Below, one piece after another: positions 44,192 through 53,806 of a stretch of 64,000 bases of DNA (within the stretch, counting starts at the first letter, position 1; each line of letters opens with the position of its first letter). This stretch comes from Clostridia bacterium (GTDB lineage: Bacteria; Bacillota; Clostridia; Oscillospirales; Acutalibacteraceae). Where the stretch lies: NCBI GenBank assembly GCA_017414965.1, contig JAFQJL010000031.1, positions 1-64,000 of the forward strand, given 5' to 3'. The notes under the pieces are model-generated. The model saw nothing but the letters and a program-made list of their open reading frames with translations, searched no databases and was not told the origin of the DNA. A program made the translations under genes and the position numbers.

Positions 44192-45463
44192 ATGCAAAAG
44201 AAACCATTTGTGACAAAAGAACAGTTGCAGGAAATTACCAAAACCTACCCCACGCCGTTTCACCTGTACGATGAGGCGGGCATTCGCCGAAACGCCGAGG
44301 CGTTGAAGGCGGCGTTTGCGTGGAATGAGGGTTTCCGCGAGTATTTTGCGGTCAAGGCTACGCCGAATCCGTTTTTGATGAAGCTCCTGCATGAATACGA
44401 TTGCGGTTGCGATTGCTCGTCTAAAACCGAGCTGATGCTGTCGGAGGCGTGCGGTATTACCGGTCAGCACATTATGTTTTCCTCCAACGATACACCGGCG
44501 GAGGAATTTGTGCTGGCAGACCAGCTGGGCGGTATCATCAATCTGGACGATTTTACGCACATTGAGGTGCTGGAAAAAGCGCTGGGACGCATTCCGGAGA
44601 CCATTAGTTGTCGGTTTAATCCGGGCGGCGTGTTCCAGATGAGCAACGGCATTATGGATAACCCCGGCGACTCCAAGTACGGTATGACCGAGGCGCAGTT
44701 GTTTGAGGCGTTCCGCGTGCTGAAAGCCAAGGGCGCCAAGCGCTTCGGCATTCACGCGTTTTTGGCGTCCAATACCGTCACCAACGAGTATTATCCGAAA
44801 CTGGCGGGGATTCTGTTTGATCTGGCGGTACGGCTGGAAAAGGAAACCGGCGCAGACGTGGCGTTTATCAATCTGTCGGGCGGCATCGGCGTGCCGTATC
44901 GTCCCGAGCAGGAGCCCAACGACATCGCCGTGATCGGCGAGGGTGTTCGCCGGCGCTTTGAGGAGATTTTGGTGCCGGCAGGAATGGGCGACGTGGCGAT
45001 CTACACCGAGCTTGGACGCTTTATGATGGCGCCGTACGGTTGTTTGGTAACCACGGCGATCCACGAAAAGCATACCCATAAAGAATACGTTGGCGTTGAC
45101 GCTTGCGCAGTCAATCTGATGCGACCGGCGATGTACGGTGCCTACCATCACATCACGGTGATGGGCAAGGAGGATGCGCCGTGCGATCGGATGGTAGACG
45201 TGGTCGGCTCGCTGTGCGAGAATAACGACAAGTTCGCCATTGATCGTATGCTACCGGCTATCGATAAGGGGGATATGTTGGTTATCCACGATACCGGTGC
45301 GCACGGCTTCTCGATGGGATACAGCTACAACGGCAAACTGAAATCGGCGGAGCTGTTGCTTCGGGAGGACGGCAGCGTGCAGTTGATTCGCCGCGCGGAG
45401 ACGCCGTCGGATTACTTCGCTACCTTCGATTGCTTCGAGGAATTTGCACATTTGACGAAATAA
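44192..45463 (+). CDS. lysA: Diaminopimelate decarboxylase-like PLP enzyme
   Basis: A 423-residue fold-III PLP enzyme predicted to convert meso-diaminopimelate to lysine. PLP would bind Lys55 (EYFAVKATPNP); further marks are CGCDCSSKTELMLSEACG, HAFLASNTVTNEYY, the phosphate-binding INLSGGIGVPY and VGSLCENNDKFA. It belongs to a clostridial form that lacks the classic HIGSQ and GGG motifs, so substrate choice is slightly uncertain. ATG 44192 has AAAGGAG five bases upstream and is preferred to ATG 44165. Confidence 0.85.
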   Translation: MQKKPFVTKEQLQEITKTYPTPFHLYDEAGIRRNAEALKAAFAWNEGFREYFAVKATPNPFLMKLLHEYDCGCDCSSKTELMLSEACGITGQHIMFSSNDTPAEEFVLADQLGGIINLDDFTHIEVLEKALGRIPETISCRFNPGGVFQMSNGIMDNPGDSKYGMTEAQLFEAFRVLKAKGAKRFGIHAFLASNTVTNEYYPKLAGILFDLAVRLEKETGADVAFINLSGGIGVPYRPEQEPNDIAVIGEGVRRRFEEILVPAGMGDVAIYTELGRFMMAPYGCLVTTAIHEKHTHKEYVGVDACAVNLMRPAMYGAYHHITVMGKEDAPCDRMVDVVGSLCENNDKFAIDRMLPAIDKGDMLVIHDTGAHGFSMGYSYNGKLKSAELLLREDGSVQLIRRAETPSDYFATFDCFEEFAHLTK

Positions 45464-45465
45464 GA

Positions 45466-45502
45466 AAAACACCGTTCAGCGTTTGCTGAACGGTGTTTTG
45501 TT
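45466..45502. terminator. Bidirectional terminator after lysA
   Basis: A perfect 15-bp stem (45466-45480 with 45485-45499) with flanking A and T tracts, between convergent genes. Confidence 0.9.
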
Positions 45503-46616
45503 ATTTAGCCAGATCGTCTAACACAATTTGCACGATATCGCGGGCGGCCAAGGGGTTGCCGGCGTCGTGTTGGGCGTCGCGCATCCGCGCCGCGCCCTCC
45601 TCGTCAAACGCCAGCCGCATCGCCATCGCGGCGGCTTCGCCGTCGGATTTGGCGGCAAGCGACAGCCCGCGCTCGGAGAAGAACTTGACGTTGTAGGTCT
45701 CGCATCCGGGGATCGCTTTCACGTGCACCATCGGCACACCGGTGACCAGCGCCTCGGTACTGGACAGGCCGCCGGCCTTGGTCATCAGCACGTCGGCGGC
45801 GCGCATATACGTGTGTACCTCGGTGGTAAACGGAACGGTACGGATGACGCCGTTCTCGCCGTAACGGCGGATCAGCTCGGCTTGCATATCGGCGTTTTTG
45901 CCCACCATAACGTATGCGACCACGCGCTCGTCTACGGCGGCGACGACTTCGTCGCACAGGGCGGTCATATTGTCACACCCGACACCGCCGGTCATTACCA
46001 AAATCATCTTTTTGTCGGTCGGAATTCCCAGTGCTTCGCGTGCGGCTGCCTGCGACGGCAGCGAGGCAAACGCCTCGCGCACCGGAATGCCGGTCGGCGC
46101 GCACCGCGAGGCCGGAATGCCCTGCTCGACCATCTCGGTGATGATATCGGCGTGCGGGACGAAATAGCGGTCGACGTCGGTTTCGCCTACAAACGGATAG
46201 GCGGTGTAGTCGGTCAGTACGCCGTAGGAGGGAATGTGCTCCTCGGCCTTGTGGCGGACGGCAGAGAGCGCCGTGATGCCGAACAGGTGCGTGCTGATGA
46301 CCGCGTCGAAGCCGCCCTCGCGGATGTAATCTAACATTTTGCGGGCATAGCCGGCGCTCAGCCAGTAGACCGGACTGCTCAGCTCGGTATTGCTGTACAG
46401 CTCGCTGACCTTATACATCGCCCCAAACGCCTGCGGCGTCTTTTTGATCATATTGTTGTAAAACGACGACACGAATTTGCTCGCCGTTTCGCTGATAAAC
46501 GCGATGGGGTCGGTGATCTCGCTCTGAATGCCGCGACGATCCAACTCTTGCATCAACGCTTTGGCGGCGCTGTTGTGGCCTTCGCCGGTACAACAGCTGA
46601 GTAACAGTATTTTCAT
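45501..46616 (-). CDS. Diacylglycerol glycosyltransferase (UgtP/MGDG synthase type)
   Basis: A 371-residue GT28-fold enzyme predicted to transfer sugar to diacylglycerol at the membrane, making glycolipid anchors. The N-terminal domain begins ILLLSCCTGEGHNSAAKALM, typical of this group, with TDYTAYPFV and FVPH later. The C-terminal nucleotide-sugar domain has ILVMTGGVG and the motif TKAGGLSSTEALVTGVPMV. The gene lies just after a small XRE gene on the same strand. Confidence 0.88.
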   Translation of the reverse strand: MKILLLSCCTGEGHNSAAKALMQELDRRGIQSEITDPIAFISETASKFVSSFYNNMIKKTPQAFGAMYKVSELYSNTELSSPVYWLSAGYARKMLDYIREGGFDAVISTHLFGITALSAVRHKAEEHIPSYGVLTDYTAYPFVGETDVDRYFVPHADIITEMVEQGIPASRCAPTGIPVREAFASLPSQAAAREALGIPTDKKMILVMTGGVGCDNMTALCDEVVAAVDERVVAYVMVGKNADMQAELIRRYGENGVIRTVPFTTEVHTYMRAADVLMTKAGGLSSTEALVTGVPMVHVKAIPGCETYNVKFFSERGLSLAAKSDGEAAAMAMRLAFDEEGAARMRDAQHDAGNPLAARDIVQIVLDDLAK

Positions 46617-46626
46617 AAAAATCCCC

Positions 46627-46848
46627 TTATTCTGGTTGGCAGATGTGAATGTCGACGATTTCCGAAAGCGTGCATTTCAATGCACAGCAGACCTTCGCCA
46701 GCGTTTCCAGATGCACCGTTTCGTTGCGGCCCATCTTGGCAATGACGGCGGAGCTTAACTGCGTCATTTTCTGCAGGTCCTTCTTTTTCAGCCGCCGATC
46801 GATGAGCAGCTTCCATAACCGATTATACGATACTTCAAAGGGTTCCAT
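46627..46848 (-). CDS. Small XRE-family regulator
   Basis: A 73-residue Cro/C1-type helix-turn-helix protein (LIDRRLKKKDLQKMTQLSSA, then VIAKMGRNETVHLETLAKVC). ATG 46848 (MEPFEVSYN) has GGAGGG seven bases upstream; the frame extends further but has no ribosome binding site. Ten bases separate it from the glycosyltransferase gene on the same strand, so the two are probably cotranscribed. Confidence 0.85.
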   Translation of the reverse strand: MEPFEVSYNRLWKLLIDRRLKKKDLQKMTQLSSAVIAKMGRNETVHLETLAKVCCALKCTLSEIVDIHICQPE

Positions 46849-46976
46849 AACCAGCCCTCCTCTTATAAGTTGCTCTACCAGTATACGCCAAAAACTTTCT
46901 TTTTGCAATAAAAAGTTGACGAAAATAAAGATTTTTACAATTTCGACACAATTTCATGGCAATTACGAGGGGGTGC

Positions 46977-47006
46977 TTGCAATTTGCGTGTTTTATATGG
47001 TATAAT
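46977..47006 (+). promoter_or_regulatory. Promoter of the membrane protein-proCBA operon
   Basis: TTGCAA (46977-46982), 18 bases, TATAAT (47001-47006). Confidence 0.75.
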
Positions 47007-47063
47007 ATCATGACAAAAAATATCGTGCGATCGTGTGTGTCGCGCTTTTAAGGAGATATCGTT

Positions 47064-47798
47064 ATGAGTGAACGTGAGGAAAAATTGTCGGAGCAGCTGG
47101 AGGAGACCGAGCAGGTAACGGTTAACAGCGAAGCACCGTCGGTATCGGTGGACGAATCGTTGCTGGCCGGCACCAGCTTTGGCAAAAGCCGCGAGGAAGT
47201 GGCGGCTGAGCTGGCGGCCGAAAAAGCCGCGGCCAAGCGCGAAAAGGAAGAGGCGCGTCGTCTGGCGGCGGCCGCCGCCAAGCAGGCGCGCGCCGATATA
47301 TTCCAGAATAAAGGTAGCCTCATCTTTTTGATCTCGCTGGTGGGCGTGGTCGTTTTGGCGATCGTTGTCGGTCTGCTGTGCGATGCGCTGATCCCCTCGA
47401 AGCAGGAGATTCTCGAGAAAGAGGGCAAGGTGCAGAATATGGATCTGTCCTATTTCGAGGATACCGAGGCAACGGCGGATTTCTCGGAGGAGGGCATCAA
47501 GGGTGCTATCCAGAAGGCGTATTACACCACCGGCGGACATCTGGCGATCAAGTTCGACCTGTCTAACGGTATGGACACCGCCCAACACCCGACCTCGATC
47601 TACGTCGAGGTGTCCAACGAGGACGATACGGTGCTGGCCAAGGGACGCGCGGATTCGATCGATAAGGATTACGCGATCGAAGCGGGCGCGCACAGCTCGT
47701 TTTTGCTGTATATCTCGCCGGATCACGTCAAGGTGACCGACGACGATCTGGATCAACTCTCGTATACCATTACGATCGAAAGCAACGAGGTGAAATGA
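47064..47798 (+). CDS. Hypothetical single-pass membrane protein
   Basis: A 244-residue protein of unknown function. An acidic N-terminus is followed by an Ala/Lys/Glu-rich probable coiled coil (about 44-76), one transmembrane helix (LIFLISLVGVVVLAIVVGLL, about 86-105), and a beta-rich extracytoplasmic domain (AIKFDLSNGMDTAQHPTSIY). Its stop overlaps the start region of proC and it shares the promoter at 46977. A link with proline or osmotic balance is possible but unproven. Confidence 0.8.
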   Translation: MSEREEKLSEQLEETEQVTVNSEAPSVSVDESLLAGTSFGKSREEVAAELAAEKAAAKREKEEARRLAAAAAKQARADIFQNKGSLIFLISLVGVVVLAIVVGLLCDALIPSKQEILEKEGKVQNMDLSYFEDTEATADFSEEGIKGAIQKAYYTTGGHLAIKFDLSNGMDTAQHPTSIYVEVSNEDDTVLAKGRADSIDKDYAIEAGAHSSFLLYISPDHVKVTDDDLDQLSYTITIESNEVK

Positions 47799-47800
47799 CA

Positions 47801-48595
47801 ATGGCAAAGGTAGGATTTATCGGCTGCGGCAATATGGGCGGCGCGCTGGCGTGTGCGGCATCTCGCAGCGATTGCGATTTGTGGTTGGCAGACGGAAACG
47901 CCGAGAAAGCGGCAACGCTGGCGGCGGATCTCGGTGCGCATCACGCGGACAACGAAGCGCTGGCCGCCGGTTGCGATTGGGTGTTCCTCGGCGTCAAGCC
48001 GCAGGTGATGCCGGTGCTGCTGGAGCAGTTGGCACCGGTGTTGGCCAAGCGTCAGGATCGCTTTGTGCTGGTGACGATGGCGGCCGGTCTGACGATCGAG
48101 CGTATCTGGGAACTGGCGGGCGGCGAGTATCCCACCATCCGTATTATGCCCAACACACCGGCGTCGATCGGTCAGGGAATGATTCTGTATACAGCGCAGG
48201 GGACGACCACCGCCGAGGAAGCGGAGTTTTTGCGGTTTATGAGCGGTGCCGGTCGCTTTGATGCGATTCCGGAAACGCTGATGGATGCCGGCAGCGCCGT
48301 CTCCGGCTGCGGACCGGCGTTTGCGTGCCAGTTTATCGAAGCGCTGGCAGACGGCGGCGTGGCGTGCGGCTTGCCGCGCGACAAGGCGGTGCTGTATGCG
48401 GCGCAGATGCTGGCCGGCACGGCGGAGCTGGTGCTTACCTCCGGTCAGCACCCGGGAACGCTGAAAGATGCCGTTTGCAGTCCGGGTGGCAGCACCATCC
48501 AGGGCGTGCGGCGGTTGGAAGCCGGCGCGTTCCGTTCGGATGTGATTGACGCGGTGATCGCCGCTTATGAAAAGACAAAGGATCTGGGAAAATGA
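47801..48595 (+). CDS. proC: Pyrroline-5-carboxylate reductase
   Basis: A 264-residue enzyme for the last step of proline synthesis, reducing pyrroline-5-carboxylate with NAD(P)H. It has the Rossmann start KVGFIGCGNMGGALA, the VKPQVM motif, RIMPNTPASIGQGM, and the family signature near the end (HPGTLKDAVCSPGGSTIQGV). ATG 47801 has GAGGTG nine bases upstream. It overlaps proB by four bases. Confidence 0.95.
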   Translation: MAKVGFIGCGNMGGALACAASRSDCDLWLADGNAEKAATLAADLGAHHADNEALAAGCDWVFLGVKPQVMPVLLEQLAPVLAKRQDRFVLVTMAAGLTIERIWELAGGEYPTIRIMPNTPASIGQGMILYTAQGTTTAEEAEFLRFMSGAGRFDAIPETLMDAGSAVSGCGPAFACQFIEALADGGVACGLPRDKAVLYAAQMLAGTAELVLTSGQHPGTLKDAVCSPGGSTIQGVRRLEAGAFRSDVIDAVIAAYEKTKDLGK

Positions 48596-49368
48596 AACTG
48601 GTAGTAAAAGTCGGCACCTCCACCCTCGCACACACGACCGGACATCTCAACATCCGGCGTGTGGAGGATCTCTGCCGTGTGTTGAGCGATCTGAAAAACG
48701 CCGGACATCAGGTGGTACTGGTGTCGTCCGGCGCCATCGGCATGGGCGTGGGCAAGCTGGGTCTTGCCGAGCGTCCGGCGGATATGCCCGGCAAGCAGGC
48801 GGCCGCCGCGGTGGGGCAGTGCGAACTGATGTATACATACGATAAGCTGTTTGGGGAGTACAACCACACCGTCGCGCAGATTCTGCTGACGGGTGAGGAC
48901 ATCGAAAACAGCGAACGCCGTCACAACGTGGAAAACACGTTGTTTCGGTTGTTGGAGCTGGGCGCGCTCCCCATTATCAACGAAAACGACACCGTTGCCA
49001 CCCACGAGATCTCGCTGGGCGATAACGATACGCTGGCGGCGATCGTGGCCAAATGCGTGGGGGCGGATCTGTTGGTGCTTCTTACCGACATTGACGGGTT
49101 GTACACCGCCGATCCGCATACCGATCCGACGGCGACCTTGATTTCGGAGGTGCACGCGGTCACGCCCGAACTGATGGCGGCGGCCGGTGGCCGCGGCAGC
49201 AAGCTCGGCACCGGCGGAATGGTGACCAAGCTGAAAGCCGCGCAGATGGCGAACGCCGCCGGCGTGGATATGATCATCGCTAACGGCTCCAAGCCGGAAG
49301 CGCTGTACACCATCGCCGAGGGCGGTGCGGTCGGCACGCGCTTTGTGGCAGGGGAGGCATCGGTATGA
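48592..49368 (+). CDS. proB: Glutamate 5-kinase without PUA domain
   Basis: A 258-residue amino-acid kinase catalysing the first step of proline synthesis. Marks are [11 protein letters not shown] at the N-terminus, [31 protein letters not shown] and [12 protein letters not shown]. The sequence ends after the kinase domain; the C-terminal PUA domain of many ProB proteins is absent, as in some Firmicutes. Start and stop overlap proC and proA as ATGA. Confidence 0.95.
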   Translation: MKLVVKVGTSTLAHTTGHLNIRRVEDLCRVLSDLKNAGHQVVLVSSGAIGMGVGKLGLAERPADMPGKQAAAAVGQCELMYTYDKLFGEYNHTVAQILLTGEDIENSERRHNVENTLFRLLELGALPIINENDTVATHEISLGDNDTLAAIVAKCVGADLLVLLTDIDGLYTADPHTDPTATLISEVHAVTPELMAAAGGRGSKLGTGGMVTKLKAAQMANAAGVDMIIANGSKPEALYTIAEGGAVGTRFVAGEASV

Positions 49369-50612
49369 CGACGCGGGAACTGTTGCTCGCCGCCGGTGCG
49401 GCCAAGTCGGCGCTGGCGACGGCGACGACCGAACAGAAAAATGCGGCGCTGATGGCGATGGCCGAGGCGCTGATCGCCGATACCGATGCGATTCTGGCGG
49501 CCAATGCCGCCGACGCGGAAGCGGCGCGCGGTCGCATCAGCGACGCGTTGCTGGACCGCCTGCTGTTGTCGGCAACGCGCATCGAGGGCATGGCGCAAGG
49601 CATTCGTGAAGTGGCGACGCTGCCCGATCCGGTCGGTCGGGTGTTGCGGGAGAGCGAGCATCCGAAGGGGATGAGCATTCGTCGTGTGGCGGTGCCGATG
49701 GGCGTGATCGCCATTATTTACGAAAGCCGCCCCAACGTGACCAGCGACGCGGCGGCGTTGGCGCTGAAAAGCGGCAACGTCTGCGTGCTCCGCAGCGGCA
49801 AGGACGCGTGGCGCAGCGCCGATGCGATCGTCAAAGCGCTCCGCAAGGGCTTGACCGCCGTCGGATTGCCGGAAACGGCGGTTTCGCTGGTGGAGGATCC
49901 GTCGCGCGAGAGCGCTCGCGAGCTGATGACCGCCAACGGATTGGTGGATCTGCTCATTCCGCGCGGTGGCGCGGGACTCATCCGCAGTTGTGTGGAAAAC
50001 GCAACCGTACCGTGTGTCGAAACCGGCACCGGCATCTGCCACATTTATGTGGATCAGGCGGCGGATCAGGCGATGGCGCTGGATATTGTGGAGAATGCCA
50101 AAACCAGCCGTCCGGGTGTCTGCAACGCGGCGGAGGTCTGCTTGGTACACCAAGCGATCGCGGCGGAATTTTTGCCCAAGCTGAAAGCACGGTTGGTTGA
50201 CGGCCGCGCGACCGATCCGGTCGAATTGCGGCTGTGTCCGCGGGCGGCGGAAACGATCGACGGCACGCCCGCCGGCGAAACCGATTTCGATACCGAATTT
50301 TTGGATTATATTCTGGCGGTCAAGGTGGTCGACTCCACCGCCGACGCGGTGGCGCACATTGCGGCGCATTCCACCGGTCACAGCGAAGCGATCCTGTCGA
50401 CCGACGAAGCCGCGCAGGCGGCGTTTGTCGCGGGTGTGGACAGCGCGGCGGTATATGTCAACGCCTCCACGCGCTTTACCGACGGCGGCGAGTTCGGTCT
50501 GGGCTGTGAGATGGGCATCTCCACCCAGCGCCTCCACGCGCGCGGTCCAATGGGGCTGGAGGAACTGTGTACGTATAAGTACCTGATCCGCGGAAACGGA
50601 CAAATCCGATAA
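49365..50612 (+). CDS. proA: Gamma-glutamyl phosphate reductase
   Basis: A 415-residue aldehyde-dehydrogenase-fold enzyme catalysing the second step of proline synthesis. Key segments are [36 protein letters not shown], the catalytic Cys region [15 protein letters not shown], and [20 protein letters not shown]. Length is normal. It ends the operon at the terminator 50616. Confidence 0.96.
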   Translation: MTTRELLLAAGAAKSALATATTEQKNAALMAMAEALIADTDAILAANAADAEAARGRISDALLDRLLLSATRIEGMAQGIREVATLPDPVGRVLRESEHPKGMSIRRVAVPMGVIAIIYESRPNVTSDAAALALKSGNVCVLRSGKDAWRSADAIVKALRKGLTAVGLPETAVSLVEDPSRESARELMTANGLVDLLIPRGGAGLIRSCVENATVPCVETGTGICHIYVDQAADQAMALDIVENAKTSRPGVCNAAEVCLVHQAIAAEFLPKLKARLVDGRATDPVELRLCPRAAETIDGTPAGETDFDTEFLDYILAVKVVDSTADAVAHIAAHSTGHSEAILSTDEAAQAAFVAGVDSAAVYVNASTRFTDGGEFGLGCEMGISTQRLHARGPMGLEELCTYKYLIRGNGQIR

Positions 50613-50615
50613 ACG

Positions 50616-50654
50616 AACACCCTCTGTTTGAAATATCGAACAGAGGGTGTTTTG
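50616..50654 (+). terminator. Terminator of the proline operon
   Basis: A 13-bp stem (AACACCCTCTGTT pairing with AACAGAGGGTGTT, ending 50651) and a short T run. Confidence 0.85.
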
Positions 50655-50755
50655 GTTAAAAACAGATTGTATATTTCCTGCCACCATATGCAGTGGTTGA
50701 AAACGAAATTATACCGGTTGTTTAAAAATAGGCAGAAAAATTTTAAAAAACCCCC

Positions 50756-50783
50756 TTGCAATCCGAAAAAAATCCGCTATAAT
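50756..50783 (+). promoter_or_regulatory. Promoter of the SOS-type small membrane protein
   Basis: TTGCAA (50756-50761), 16 bases, TATAAT (50778-50783), directly followed by LexA-type boxes. Confidence 0.75.
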
Positions 50784-50791
50784 AGAATTAC

Positions 50792-50818
50792 CGAACAGAT
50801 GTTCGGAACACTTGTTCG
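50792..50818. promoter_or_regulatory. Tandem LexA (SOS) boxes
   Basis: CGAACAGATGTTCG (50792-50805) matches the Bacillus LexA consensus CGAAC-N4-GTTCG exactly. A second GAACACTTGTTC (50806-50817) follows head to tail, and a further GTTC half-site lies at 50822-50825. The boxes cover the expected transcription start. Confidence 0.8.
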
Positions 50819-50847
50819 GTTGTTCGACCGGAAAGCGAGGGATCGAT

Positions 50848-51201
50848 ATGTTGGTATTGAGTATGATCAGTATGGTCGCGATGGCGGCAATGGCTGTATA
50901 TGTGTATTTTTCCGCACACTTTGCGTCCACGCGCCAGATGGCGTTGGTGCCGTTGATGGCGTGCGGTATGGAGCTGCTGGCAATGGGCTTGTTGTCGGCG
51001 CAGTTTGTGCTGGTGACGGTGTTGCTGTGCGCTTTGCGCGTCGGCATTCTGTTGTGCTGCGTGGCAGAGCTTCGGCGGGATCGCGCTCGTCAGCGTCGCC
51101 GCCAGCGTCAGCGCGCATCGCTGGCGCGCCAGATGGCGTGTACCGATCCGTTGTGTGAGGTGCCGGCAGGCAAATGCGCGGTTCATAGCGCGGTGGCGTA
51201 A
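50848..51201 (+). CDS. SOS-controlled small membrane protein
   Basis: A 117-residue protein with two or three hydrophobic helices (MLVLSMISMVAMAAMAVYVY; MACGMELLAMGLLSAQFVLV; VTVLLCALRVGILLCCVAEL), then a strongly basic cytoplasmic stretch (RRDRARQRRRQRQR) and a Cys-containing tail. ATG 50848 has GAGGG upstream. Tandem LexA boxes at the promoter imply induction by DNA damage. I do not recognise the family. By analogy with YneA or SidA it could restrain division, but that is inference. Confidence 0.75.
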   Translation: MLVLSMISMVAMAAMAVYVYFSAHFASTRQMALVPLMACGMELLAMGLLSAQFVLVTVLLCALRVGILLCCVAELRRDRARQRRRQRQRASLARQMACTDPLCEVPAGKCAVHSAVA

Positions 51202-51220
51202 ACCCATTCAAAATCAAACG

Positions 51221-51252
51221 GTCCTCCTGCGGTTTCGCAGGAGGACTTTTCT
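51221..51252 (+). terminator. Terminator of the SOS-type gene
   Basis: A perfect 11-bp stem GTCCTCCTGCG (51221-51231) with CGCAGGAGGAC (51236-51246), GTTT loop, then TTTT. Confidence 0.85.
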
Positions 51253-51283
51253 GTTTGCAAGCGGAAAAATCAGCCAAAAAACC

Positions 51284-51312
51284 TTGCAATTAACACGCTT
51301 TCGCGTTATAAT
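51284..51312 (+). promoter_or_regulatory. Promoter of proS
   Basis: TTGCAA (51284-51289), 17 bases, TATAAT (51307-51312). Confidence 0.8.
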
Positions 51313-51335
51313 AAGGTATCTATGATTATAAATAC

Positions 51336-51379
51336 ACGTTTGGGCGGTGTTTCGGCATAAATCGGAGGTCGCCAAACGT
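51336..51379 (+). promoter_or_regulatory. Candidate structured leader of proS
   Basis: ACGTTTGGGCG (51336-51346) can pair with CGCCAAACGT (51370-51379), with one bulged G and a 23-nt apical region. No T-box sequence or terminator is visible. Role unknown. Confidence 0.4.
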
Positions 51380-51409
51380 ATACTCCAATAGGGAAAGGAT
51401 CGAGATCGA

Positions 51410-52846
51410 ATGGCAGATAATAAAAAGATGGTCAATGCCATCACCGCAATGGACGAGGACTTTGCGCAGTGGTACACCGACGTGGTCAAGAAAGCGGAGT
51501 TGGCGGACTATTCCTGTGTGCGCGGCTGTATGGTCGTGCGCCCCTACGGCTGTGCGCTGTGGGAAAATATCCGCGATGAGCTGGATGCGCGGTTTAAGGA
51601 ACTGGGTCACGAAAACGTGATGATGCCGATGTTTATTCCCGAGAGCCTGCTCCAGAAGGAAAAGGATCACGTGGAAGGCTTTGCGCCGGAGGTGGCGTGG
51701 GTCACGCACGGCGGTCTGGACGAGTTGCAGGAGCGCCTGTGCGTCCGCCCGACCAGTGAGACGCTGTTCTGCGATCACTACGCGCACATCATTCATTCCT
51801 ACCGCGATCTGCCGAAACTGTACAACCAGTGGTGCTCGGTGGTGCGCTGGGAAAAGACCACCCGTCCGTTCCTGCGCACGATGGAGTTCTTCTGGCAGGA
51901 AGGTCACACGATGCACGAAACGGCCGAGGAAGCGTTGGCCGAGACCGAGCAGATGCTCAACGTCTACGCCGATTTCTGTGAGCAGAAGCTGGCGATTCCG
52001 GTCATCAAGGGTCGCAAGACCGATAAAGAGAAGTTTGCCGGCGCCGAAGCGACCTACACCATCGAGGCGATGATGCACGACGGTAAGGCGCTGCAGAGTG
52101 GTACCAGCCATTTCTTCGGTGACGGTTTCTCCCGCGCGTTCAACGTGCAGTACACCGGACGCGACAACACCCTGCAGTATCCGTTTGAGACCTCGTGGGG
52201 TATGTCCACCCGCATTATCGGCGCGATCATTATGACGCACGGCGACGATAACGGTCTGGTTATGCCGCCGGCGGTGGCGCCGACGCAGGTCGTGGTGGTG
52301 CCGGTCGCTCAGCACAAAGAGGGCGTGCTGGATAAGGCGGCCGAGGTGACCGCACGTCTGAAGAAGGTCGCGCGTGTCAAGATGGACGATTCGGACAATT
52401 CGCCGGGTTGGAAGTTTGCGGAGTACGAGATGAAGGGCGTGCCGCTTCGTTTGGAGCTTGGCCCGCGCGATATCGAGAACAATCAGTGCGTGGTCGTTCG
52501 CCGCGACAATCGCGAAAAGACGATCGTGTCGCTGGATGAATTGGAGACCAAGATTCCCGAACTGCTTCAGGCGGTACACGACGGTCTGTACCAGAAGGCG
52601 CTGGCGCGTCGTGAGTCGATGACCTACACCGTCAAGACGTTTGATGAAATGAAAGACACCGCCGACAACAAGCCCGGTCTGATCCGTGCGATGTGGTGCG
52701 GCGATCTCGCCTGCGAGCTCAAGCTCAAAGACGAAGCCGGCGTGTCCAGTCGCTGTATGCCGTTCGAGCAGGAAGCGGTTGGCGAGACCTGTGTCTGCTG
52801 CGGAAAGCCGGCGCATAAAATGGTCTACTGGGGCAAGGCCTATTAA
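51410..52846 (+). CDS. proS: Prolyl-tRNA synthetase, archaeal/eukaryotic type
   Basis: A 478-residue class II synthetase that charges tRNA-Pro. Motif 2 is around [20 protein letters not shown] and motif 3 around [16 protein letters not shown]; the anticodon domain follows (VVVPVAQHK). The C-terminal zinc-type domain ends with [18 protein letters not shown]. The short form without the bacterial editing insertion is common in Clostridia. It has its own promoter and lies beyond the proline operon. Confidence 0.96.
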   Translation: MADNKKMVNAITAMDEDFAQWYTDVVKKAELADYSCVRGCMVVRPYGCALWENIRDELDARFKELGHENVMMPMFIPESLLQKEKDHVEGFAPEVAWVTHGGLDELQERLCVRPTSETLFCDHYAHIIHSYRDLPKLYNQWCSVVRWEKTTRPFLRTMEFFWQEGHTMHETAEEALAETEQMLNVYADFCEQKLAIPVIKGRKTDKEKFAGAEATYTIEAMMHDGKALQSGTSHFFGDGFSRAFNVQYTGRDNTLQYPFETSWGMSTRIIGAIIMTHGDDNGLVMPPAVAPTQVVVVPVAQHKEGVLDKAAEVTARLKKVARVKMDDSDNSPGWKFAEYEMKGVPLRLELGPRDIENNQCVVVRRDNREKTIVSLDELETKIPELLQAVHDGLYQKALARRESMTYTVKTFDEMKDTADNKPGLIRAMWCGDLACELKLKDEAGVSSRCMPFEQEAVGETCVCCGKPAHKMVYWGKAY

Positions 52847-52873
52847 TTTTCTTGGATGATTTTCCGTTATGCC

Positions 52874-53150
52874 GCATCGTGCTTCCTCGGCGTATACCAA
52901 TACGCCTCCGTCGCACTCTTTGCCTAACGAAAAATCCTCACAAGAAATCGATTGAAACCGCATCGTGCTTTCTCGGCGTATACCAATACGCCTCCGTCGC
53001 ACTCTTTGCTTAACGAAAAAACCTCACAAGAAATCGATTAAAACTGCATCGTGCTTCCTCGGCGTATACCAATACGCCTCCGTCGCACTCTTTGCCTAAC
53101 GAAAAAACCTCACAAGAAATCGATTGAAACCGCATCGCGCTTGCTCGGCG
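52874..53150. repeat. 86-bp tandem repeat, just over three copies
   Basis: Units beginning GCATCGTGCTTCCTCGG start at 52874, 52960, 53046 and, truncated, 53132; the period is exactly 86 bp and copies differ at few positions. Each full unit contains a hairpin GGCGTAT-ACCA-ATACGCC. The array fills most of the 349-bp gap between proS and the cyclophilin gene. I see no gene in it. There are no unique spacers, so it is not a CRISPR array. Confidence 0.92.
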
Positions 53151-53195
53151 ACCGAGTACGCGATGCGCACGATCCGAAAGAAAGGATGTTTTACG

Positions 53196-53792
53196 ATGTT
53201 TCGTCAGTTAGATAAACCGATCGCCGGTGAAACCGTGGCGATTATGCACACCAACCACGGTGACATTTCCATTCGTATGTTTGCCGACAAGGCGCCCAAA
53301 ACGGTGGAAAATTTCGTCACCCACGCGAAGAATGGCTACTACGATGGCCTGATCTTCCATCGCGTCATCAACGATTTTATGATTCAGGGCGGCGACCCGA
53401 CCGGCACCGGCTGCGGCGGCGAGTCCATCTGGGGTCGTCCGTTTAAGGATGAGTTTGACAAAGAACTGCACAACCTGCGTGGTGCGTTGTCGATGGCCAA
53501 CGCCGGCCCCGGCACCAACGGTAGCCAGTTCTTCATCGTGCAGGCGAAGGCGGTGCATCCGCAGTTGCTCGGTCAGATGAAGGGGTTGCGCGATTACTTC
53601 CCCGAGGAAGTCGAGGCGGCTTACGCCGAGGTGGGCGGTACGCCGCACCTCGATTACAAGCACTCGGTATTCGGTCAGGTGTTTGAGGGCATGGACGTGG
53701 TCGACGAGATCGCGGCGGTTGCCACCAACGCGCAGGATAAACCGCTGGATCCGGTGACCATCCAGAGCATCGAGATCATCGAAGCGGAATAA
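53196..53792 (+). CDS. Cytosolic cyclophilin-type peptidyl-prolyl isomerase
   Basis: A 198-residue cyclophilin that speeds cis-trans isomerisation of proline bonds. The core is [39 protein letters not shown] (catalytic Arg), and [16 protein letters not shown]. It has no signal peptide. ATG 53196 (MFRQLD) is chosen with AAAGGA about ten bases upstream; the frame extends back into the 86-bp repeat. It is followed 14 bp later by a lipoprotein paralog. Confidence 0.92.
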   Translation: MFRQLDKPIAGETVAIMHTNHGDISIRMFADKAPKTVENFVTHAKNGYYDGLIFHRVINDFMIQGGDPTGTGCGGESIWGRPFKDEFDKELHNLRGALSMANAGPGTNGSQFFIVQAKAVHPQLLGQMKGLRDYFPEEVEAAYAEVGGTPHLDYKHSVFGQVFEGMDVVDEIAAVATNAQDKPLDPVTIQSIEIIEAE

Positions 53793-53806
53793 GAAAGGGA
53801 AAACGT

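Noticed and set aside
51313..51409. T-box before proS
   Set aside because: No T-box consensus, specifier loop or terminator can be found in about 97 nt.
52874..53150. CRISPR array
   Set aside because: The 86-bp units are repeated throughout with no unique spacers, and no cas gene is present.
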